A stretch of 64,000 nt of DNA from Cephalotrichum gorgonifer (lineage: Eukaryota; Ascomycota; Sordariomycetes; Microascales; Microascaceae): positions 2,209,248-2,273,247 of the forward strand of contig ONZQ02000001.1 in the NCBI GenBank assembly GCA_900312665.1, read 5' to 3'. Every line of letters starts with the position of its first letter. Position 1 is the stretch's first letter. The position numbers were made by a program, and so were the translations under genes. The notes under the pieces are model-generated. The model was not told the DNA's origin and searched no databases. It saw only the letters and a list, made by a program, of their open reading frames with translations. Shown here in pieces: positions 57,867 to 64,000 of the stretch.

Positions 57867-59654
57867 TCATGCATCGCCCCAAACCTCTGCAATCCGCTCA
57901 CTGAGTGCCTTCCCGACCTTCTTTCTCGTCGCCCCTAGATGATCTAGCTCTTTGGCAACAAGCTCCCTTTTGCGCTTCCTGCCCGCCTCACTCGTACCGC
58001 ACGCTTCAAACGCCTTCACGAAGCCATGCGGCGACCTCCAACGCTTTTGGATCTCAACTGCCCTCTCGGCCGTCACTCCCCTTGTAGTCATGAGCATCTT
58101 GAGGAACACGTCTCGGAGCGTAAGCGTGTCAGATTTCGAGGCAAGCGATGCGAAAGCGGGATAGCTGATGTAGTAGCTTCCCTGGGGATCACGCTCGTGG
58201 AGATGCTGGAGGAGAGGTAGGTAGTTCTGTGCGGTGAGAACACGAGCGGGAATAACGTTCAGAGTCCGGTCCTCGTATAGTGTCTTGAGCATTTTCGTCA
58301 TTCTCGCAAGATAGCGAATTGTATCGTCCATTTTCGAAGTGCGCTTCAGGAAGTAGCCGTTAACTACCTGAATCTGGGCCATGGCAGACGTGACGGCTTC
58401 CTCGACCCTTTGGAACACGGCCGAGTCCATAGAGATCTCCTCGACTATGTAAGTCACGTTCTTGACTCCCGATTTTCGCATGCGGAACTTTTGCTCGTGA
58501 AAACGACCATCTTTGATGCTGGCTACCAGGTCGTCGAGGCGCTTCCGTTCAACAATATGGTCTAAAACGATCTCCTCGCCCTCAGCACCGAGCCTAGAGA
58601 GATGTGATGGGTCGTGGCACTTGGCCACCCATTGCGCGTCGCCGAGTTCCAAGCTTCTCATGATAGGCTTTACTCCTTGCTTCTTCAACTCCTCCTCCAT
58701 GTAATCGCGATCCTTTGTGGCCCGAATCTCTCGAACATCGAGCAAAAGCTCGACAGTAAAGGATCCGGGGGTAAGTTGGATGGGTTGAAACGTGGGCAGC
58801 GACGAGCCAGCCGAGTCCAGCTTATCGGCAATAAGATCTCGATAAGGGTTTTTTGAGTGAAGATTCCGTTCAGGCTCGAGGGAGGGGTGCCGTGCCGACC
58901 CCTGAGTGTTGATCGTCCGGGCTGCCGTATCGCCGAGACGTACAGCGCCATCTTCTTCTCCCATATCGCCCTCTCGCAAAGCAGTCGGATTCTCCCGTGA
59001 AGTCAGACTCCGGCCTGGATCGCCGGCGGCGTTGATCCGCGTCGCAACTTCCCAACCGTCGTCCGTCAGCGTGTACTTCCTCAGCGGGCGTCCCTTCTCA
59101 TAGACGAGATCCCTCTCCAGGAGTGTCTTAATCGAGTTCCATGCCGTGTAAAACTTGGTGGGATCAGAGGGCGCCGTAAATGAAGAATCACACATGGGCT
59201 GGGCCAGCTCAATAAGTTGCGTCTTCGAAAGTCCATTACTTGGCGGGGTGTCCTCGCCCAACGTCGCCAATGCCAGTATGATAGCGTAGGCTCCAGAGCG
59301 GTATGTAGGAACATATGTCTTCTTCTTCCTCGCTTTTTTCGGCGCAACAGTCGGCTCGTCGTTATCCATCCCTGGCACATCCACCCTCCGACGAGTCGTC
59401 TGGGGCATTGGCAGGCCGTTTTCTTGGCAATGGGCTCTCAGCTTGTCAGTCAAGCGGTCGCATAGCTTTGGTCCGAAGCCCTTGAGCTGTTGAAGCTGAG
59501 AAGGATGCTGGAAGGTGATGGGACATGACTTGAGAGAATCATAAGCGTGCTTGTATACAATGGCCCCTTTGGTGTTCTTCTCGCGGGCAAAGTCGAGCCA
59601 TTCCTTGACCCAGCCCAAGAGTAGAGGGTTTGCACATTGCTCAGGCTCGTCCAT
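57867..59654 (-). CDS. MUS81: Crossover junction endonuclease MUS81
   Basis: The catalytic subunit of the Mus81-Mms4/Eme1 structure-specific endonuclease, which cleaves stalled forks and recombination intermediates in the nucleus. It is a single exon of 595 aa. The N-terminal helix-hairpin-helix includes LKGFGPKLCDRL (near 58-70). A winged-helix region follows (about 115-205). The XPF-type nuclease has LLLDVRE (Asp about 306) and the metal signature VERKRLDDL (ERK about 369-371). It ends with the C-terminal tandem HhH. The start is the first ATG. The frame continues 20 codons further upstream only to a GTG, so that extension was left out. Confidence 0.94.
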   Translation of the reverse strand: MDEPEQCANPLLLGWVKEWLDFAREKNTKGAIVYKHAYDSLKSCPITFQHPSQLQQLKGFGPKLCDRLTDKLRAHCQENGLPMPQTTRRRVDVPGMDNDEPTVAPKKARKKKTYVPTYRSGAYAIILALATLGEDTPPSNGLSKTQLIELAQPMCDSSFTAPSDPTKFYTAWNSIKTLLERDLVYEKGRPLRKYTLTDDGWEVATRINAAGDPGRSLTSRENPTALREGDMGEEDGAVRLGDTAARTINTQGSARHPSLEPERNLHSKNPYRDLIADKLDSAGSSLPTFQPIQLTPGSFTVELLLDVREIRATKDRDYMEEELKKQGVKPIMRSLELGDAQWVAKCHDPSHLSRLGAEGEEIVLDHIVERKRLDDLVASIKDGRFHEQKFRMRKSGVKNVTYIVEEISMDSAVFQRVEEAVTSAMAQIQVVNGYFLKRTSKMDDTIRYLARMTKMLKTLYEDRTLNVIPARVLTAQNYLPLLQHLHERDPQGSYYISYPAFASLASKSDTLTLRDVFLKMLMTTRGVTAERAVEIQKRWRSPHGFVKAFEACGTSEAGRKRKRELVAKELDHLGATRKKVGKALSERIAEVWGDA

Positions 59655-60943
59655 GGAAGATGATGGCCGTCTCTCTTGTTTCGAATAATGTGTATTGTGA
59701 ACGGCCTCAGCCACGCATCTATCCTGGGGGTTACAGGGGTTATGGCGCAGCGTGGTTGCTTCCTTGACGCGAACTCACGTGGTAACCCGTGCCCACATCA
59801 ACACCATGCAACGTCACAGTAGCAACGGGCAGGTATACTTGTAAGAGGTATGGCGGGGTATCATCTGGAGCCACATGTCCCCACCTGTCAGTTGCCACCA
59901 CTTGAATTGTTCCAGATCCCGAATCTTCACGGTCTGGGAGCTCAAGGTAATATTACCCCAATGATATGACATTGGGTCGCCATGTCTAGGCTAGAACATG
60001 ATTACCGTCCAAGGTGCATGCAAAGAGGAATACGGAAAGTAGTAAGTATTACTGTAAAGGACAGTGCTTCCGGCGGTGTAAGGTCTCCAGTCATGACCAC
60101 AATCCTCAGGGTGGGGTGGGTCGAAATCCAACCAGCTTGGCCTTGGGATGCCAAGGAAAGAGGTGGAACGGACGGGGTCTTCAACTCTCAGGTGCCTCAA
60201 GGATGCGATGGTGATTCAGAACGCACAGGGTCCACCCTGCTTTTCAGTCCGATTCTGTTGGGCGGAGGAGTAGCAGTGATACGTCCGAATGGGTGACTTA
60301 ACCAGCGTTGGCGAGGGGCAAGGGTGACACAACGGGAGGGGTAATTACGCACCGCGATGATTCCGCAGAAGCCAATACCGGACTTCATTCTCGTGCATGC
60401 GAGCACACACTTGCGATGCCAGCTTGCCACGAGAGGTGCGGGGTCTTGCTGGCCAGGGGAAGGAGGGGGGTGGGCCTAGAATGCGTTGCTGGATGGGGGG
60501 GATTACTGTCATACAAGTGAAGTGCTCGTACCGACTAGGTATTGATGGGTGCGGTTCAATTATACGGAGTACAATAGGGAACAAGCTATTAATACACTAC
60601 TCCCTTCAGCTCTCCTCCACCTTCCATACGAGCACTTTTTTCTCGTACTCGTATTATACGGAGTACCGACTCAACAGTTGTCCCAGAATAAGATCTGTGG
60701 TAGTCCAAGACTGAGAACTTAAGCTTCTTCTCCTTTTCCCTGACATCCATGCGATACCTTTCCCTCTATCGGACCTCAGCGCGATTCAGGACCCTTCGCG
60801 ACACGACCATCACCACCTAAAATTGACTTCCCCGCCCCCACTTTTCCCCCGCCAGCTATTGTTTCGTGTGTCGCTGTGGCCCTGGCCTAGATCCAATCTT
60901 ACTTTCCTACAACCTGTCTATCCAAATTCAGCCCACGGCCACC
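59655..60943. other. Divergent intergenic region MUS81/AGM1
   Basis: A shared promoter region of 1.3 kb. It carries two copies of a 14-base motif at 60559-60572 and 60653-60666. I see no gene. Confidence 0.45.
60559..60666. repeat. Paired ATTATACGGAGTAC motif
   Basis: The 14 bases ATTATACGGAGTAC occur twice in direct orientation, 94 bases apart start to start, at 60559-60572 and 60653-60666, about 280-385 bases before the AGM1 start. The core ACGGAGTAC also occurs, inverted, at 2459-2467. Confidence 0.8.
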
Positions 60944-62661
60944 ATGGACGAGAAGATCATTGCCGCCTCCAAGAGGCACCCCATCGTCCCTCTCGGCGAA
61001 GGCCGCCTCTACACATATGGAACCGCCGGATTCCGTATGAAGGCGGACCTTCTCGACGGGGTCACCTTCCGAGTCGGTCTCCTCGCCGCCCTCCGCAGCC
61101 GCAAGATGAGCAGCAAGGCCATCGGCGTTATGATCACCGCTAGCCACAACCCTGCCGCCGACAACGGAGTCAAGGTCGTCGATCCCATGGGCGAGATGCT
61201 GGAGCAGGACTGGGAGGGACTTGCGACGAAGCTCGTAAACGCCCCCACTGACGAGGACTTGGCTGCCCAATACAAGAGCATTGCCCAGCAGCTCAACATC
61301 AACTTGGACGCCCCCGGAAAGGTCATCTATGGGCGGGACACTCGCCCGTCGGGCCACGGACTTGTCGCCGCCCTCAATGACGCGCTCGAGGCCACCAGCA
61401 CACAGGCCACGGACTTCAAGCTTCTCACCACCCCGCAGCTCCATTATCTCGTGCGCTGCCTCAACACGGAGGGCACCGTGAACGCATACGGTGCGGTTAG
61501 CGAGGCTGGGTACTACGAGAAGCTCTCTGAGGCTCTCGTCCGGGCCTTGGGCGGGAGGAAGGCGTCGGGCCAGCTCGTCGTCGACTGCGCCAATGGCGTT
61601 GGTGGACCTAAGCTTCACGAGTTTTTGAAGTATGTCTCCAAGGACAAGACGGGGCTGGACATCAAGGTCGTCAACGATGATGTTCTCCACCCCGAGGCCC
61701 TCAACCTTGATGTAAGTGCCTCGCTAGACAGCTTACGATTCCCTCCCCACCCTCGCCGAACGGAACAATGTTCGATTAACTAACACTTACCCTGTCTTAG
61801 TGCGGCGCGGACTTTGTCAAGACCAGGCAAAAGCCCCCTCCGTCACCCCGCCCGACCCCCGGCGTCCGCTCCTGCTCCTTTGACGGCGATGCGGATCGCC
61901 TAATCTACCACTGGCTGGACCCTGAGACCGGCTTCTTCATGCTCGACGGCGACCGCATATCCTCCCTCGCGGCCTCCTTCATCGCCGACCTCATCCGCTC
62001 CGCCAACCTCCAAGACGAGCTTCGCATCGGCGTTGTCCAAACCGCCTACGCGAACGGCGCTAGCACGGCCTACATCGAGAAGCACCTTCAGCTCCCCATC
62101 GGATGCACCCCCACCGGCGTAAAGCACCTCCACCACGAGGCCCTCAAGTTCGACGTGGGCGTCTACTTCGAGGCAAACGGCCACGGCACCGTCCTCTTCT
62201 CCCCGCACGCCCTCCGCACCTTCCGAGACACCCAACCCCAATCCCCTGCTCAAAAGGACGCTCTAGACGTCCTCGCCGCCTGCGGCGACCTTATCAACCA
62301 GACCGTCGGTGACGCCCTCTCCGACATGCTCCTCGTCGAGGTTATTCTCGCCCACAAGAACTGGACCCTGAAGGACTGGGCCCTGACATACTCTGACCTC
62401 CCTAACCGCCTCGTCCGCGTCGAGGTCGCCGACAAGGACGCCTTCCGCACCACGGACGCCGAGAGACGACTCACGCACCCCGTCGGACTGCAAGATAAGA
62501 TCGACCAGTGCGTAAGCAAGTACACCCGCGGTAGGAGCTTCGCTCGCGCGAGCGGGACGGAGAACGCGTGCAGGGTCTACGCGGAGGCCGCGACGAGGTC
62601 GGAGGCGGACGATCTGGCGAACAAGGTTGCCCAGTTAGTGAAGCAGTATGGGGACATGTAG
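60944..62661 (+). CDS. PCM1: Phosphoacetylglucosamine mutase
   Basis: This interconverts GlcNAc-6-phosphate and GlcNAc-1-phosphate on the route to UDP-GlcNAc, the precursor of chitin, N-glycans and GPI anchors. Two exons (60944-61711 and 61801-62661) flank an 89-base intron and give 542 aa. The phosphoserine loop is TASHNPAADNG (Ser about 67), the metal loop is DGDADR (284-289), the sugar-binding loop is FEANGHG and the phosphate-binding loop is RASGTENACRVY. IYGRDTRPSG is also typical. Length and all four loops match the AGM1/PCM1 branch of the hexosephosphate mutases. The start is the ATG with an ACC context at -3. Confidence 0.97.
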
Positions 62662-63702
62662 TACAGGGAGGGTTATTTTCGGTTGCAGCGGAGGCGGAAT
62701 TGAGGGAGAATATTCCCGGTTCGGAGCCATGGTTTACGCACCTGCTGCCGTCTTGTCGGCCAGGAGACCATGAAAAGCTGTCACGAAGTTTATGAAGATC
62801 AGAAGTCGAATATAAGCCAGCGCAGGCTTATGAACCGTCTGCACACAAGAAGATACGAACAAATACGTAGAAAGAAAGTTCAAAAAAGGTACTCATAACT
62901 ACAGATCGGAGGTTGGCTTGCTCTTACACCTACCTATATGTGAAATTACTGTGGCAAACGCTGTGCGGCCATACTCCGGCGTCCAAAGTCGTCGCGGGTT
63001 GTCTTTCACGGCTCTCAACTTCATCAAGTGGCGTCCCCAAACCCGGTACCAGAATACTCATAGCCATGGTGAGCTTCGGCTTCGGCTTGGGCGCTGGCGA
63101 TATCAATACCCTGGGCAGAGATGGCCGCCCGTGTCCAACTAGGAAGAGGCTGACTGTAAATCCGGTGCCGAGGGAGACTGGGAGAACGTAGTGCCTGTCT
63201 GGAGGCCAGAGTCTGCTTCTGTGGGCGGCGGGCGAAGGCAACTATCCTGTCCCCCTCCCCTCCTTCTCTCTTGCACTTCCTCAAGTGTAAAAAACTCATC
63301 TCCTCCAACCCACCTCTCTCACCTGACACTCATCGCTTAAAGTTCACATACACACACACACACACACATAGAGAGAGAGAGAGAGAGAGAGACACGAGTC
63401 CCAATCTCGATCTCAACACTCCGTCGTACCGGCAAGTTCGTAGAATGGACATGATTCATAAGTCCTATTACTCTGCATAATAGTCTTGTACCCGCCGTCC
63501 CTTTTTTTGCCTTTCCCTGGCCCGAACAAACCTGTTCATTCCCTGGCCGTTGTTTTAGCCCCCGCCAGCCCCTCCGCCCCTCCAAAAAAGAGGAAGCCCA
63601 AAATAACACAAAGTCTATTCACTGACACGTCCCTTTTCGTCCTCTTCCCCCGCCACACCAGCGCTCCTGGCGCCCGTGCCAGAAGTAGAGAATGGTGTAT
63701 GC
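62662..63702. other. Convergent 3' region AGM1/HMT1
   Basis: A tail-to-tail spacer of 1 kb with a compound microsatellite. I see no gene. Confidence 0.5.
63351..63392. repeat. Compound microsatellite (CA)9 TA (GA)11
   Basis: A perfect CA run (63351-63368) abuts a perfect GA run (63371-63392) in the non-coding spacer. It is likely to be length-variable. Confidence 0.97.
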
Positions 63703-64000
63703 TTAACACATCCTATACTCGCACGAACCTTCCGCCTGCCTCGTCGGGTCCTCCGTCGCGAAGCGGTAGTCCAGCTCGATGTCTAGGTCCCTCCTGTTCT
63801 TCTCGTTCGGCTTCACGGAGAGCTTCAGCTCGATCTTCTCGTCCGTGTTGACGGTCAACACGTCATTAAGGTAGAACACGGTCTGCTTCCAGTGGGTGTA
63901 CTTGGTGTGTGGGCCCGTGGAGAAGCGGATGGGCTTGTGGCACGCGGCGAACTCGATGTCGAACCACGCGACGATGGCGTGGACGAAATCGTCGCGGCGG
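63703..64000 (-). CDS. HMT1: Protein arginine N-methyltransferase HMT1/PRMT1, C-terminal part
   Basis: The C-terminal 98 residues of a type I arginine methyltransferase, which makes asymmetric dimethylarginine on RNA-binding proteins and histone H4R3. The gene runs off the right edge, so it is 5'-truncated by the window. The visible part is the beta-barrel domain: FVHAIVAWFDIEF, FSTGP, the THW loop in KYTHWKQTVFYL, VKPNEKNRRDLDIELDY and the terminal EYRMC before the stop. These match PRMT1 and not PRMT3 or PRMT5. No intron is seen in this part. Confidence 0.92.
   Translation of the reverse strand, partial: RRDDFVHAIVAWFDIEFAACHKPIRFSTGPHTKYTHWKQTVFYLNDVLTVNTDEKIELKLSVKPNEKNRRDLDIELDYRFATEDPTRQAEGSCEYRMC

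Noticed and set aside
59655..59714. A 20-codon N-terminal extension of MUS81
   Set aside because: It would have to begin at GTG. The first ATG at 59654 already precedes the conserved helix-hairpin-helix region.
60899..61690. A 263-codon frame antisense to phosphoacetylglucosamine mutase
   Set aside because: The mutase on the plus strand has all active-site loops. The antisense frame follows from its C-ending codons.
1..64000. Transposons, RIP-mutated repeats, tRNA or rRNA genes, CRISPR arrays
   Set aside because: I found no transposase or reverse-transcriptase frames, no long inverted or direct terminal repeats, no strongly AT-biased blocks and no recognisable tRNA arms. A tRNAscan or repeat-masking run would be needed to be sure.

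Overview
This window is nuclear DNA of a filamentous ascomycete fungus (Pezizomycotina). Genes carry short introns of 46-235 bases with GTAAGT/GTGAGT/GTATGT donors and CTAAC or CTGAC branch sites. The set includes genes missing from budding yeast, such as a PYM exon-junction-complex partner and an F-box/JmjC protein. Both strands are used, with no operons, and non-coding spacers run from about 85 bases to 2.4 kb. I cannot place it below subphylum from the sequence alone. I recognise no transposon, rRNA, tRNA, CRISPR array or secondary-metabolite cluster. It reads as a conserved housekeeping region.

Layout. 0.5-12.6 kb: an S33 prolyl aminopeptidase (-), an unrecognised protein with Cys-Pro heme-motif-like sites (+), the Golgi membrane protein TVP38 (-), a CCCH/Smr protein (-) and an F-box/JmjC protein (-). 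A 20-N assembly gap lies just upstream of TVP38. 13.4-23.8 kb: eIF4A (+), SUA5 (+), COPI zeta RET3 (-), MCM4 (+) with two MluI cell-cycle boxes, and Mediator MED6 (-). 25.3-36 kb: a beta-trefoil-like single-pass membrane protein (+), a divergent NDR-family kinase (+), the ISC1 sphingolipid phospholipase C (-) and COMPASS subunit SWD3 (+). 36-50.5 kb: the N-recognin UBR1 (-, 2172 aa), the tiny five-exon QCR9 (-) and a PMC1-type calcium ATPase with a 13-base microexon (-). 52.6-64 kb: PYM (+), GIR2 (+), ACL4 (-), RIB5 (+), MUS81 (-), AGM1/PCM1 (+) and the 3' end of arginine methyltransferase HMT1 (-), cut by the window edge.

The genes do not form one pathway. Recurring themes are translation and ribosome biogenesis (eIF4A, SUA5, GIR2, ACL4, PYM), replication and repair (MCM4, MUS81), chromatin and transcription (SWD3, MED6, HMT1) and membranes (TVP38, RET3, ISC1, PMC1). 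Their adjacency looks like ordinary fungal gene order. Exon boundaries were placed by hand from splice consensus, reading phase and protein-family continuity. No new multi-gene system is evident. The most interesting items are the Cys-Pro protein, the microexon, the QCR9 gene structure, the MCM4 promoter boxes and the duplicated gap flanks.
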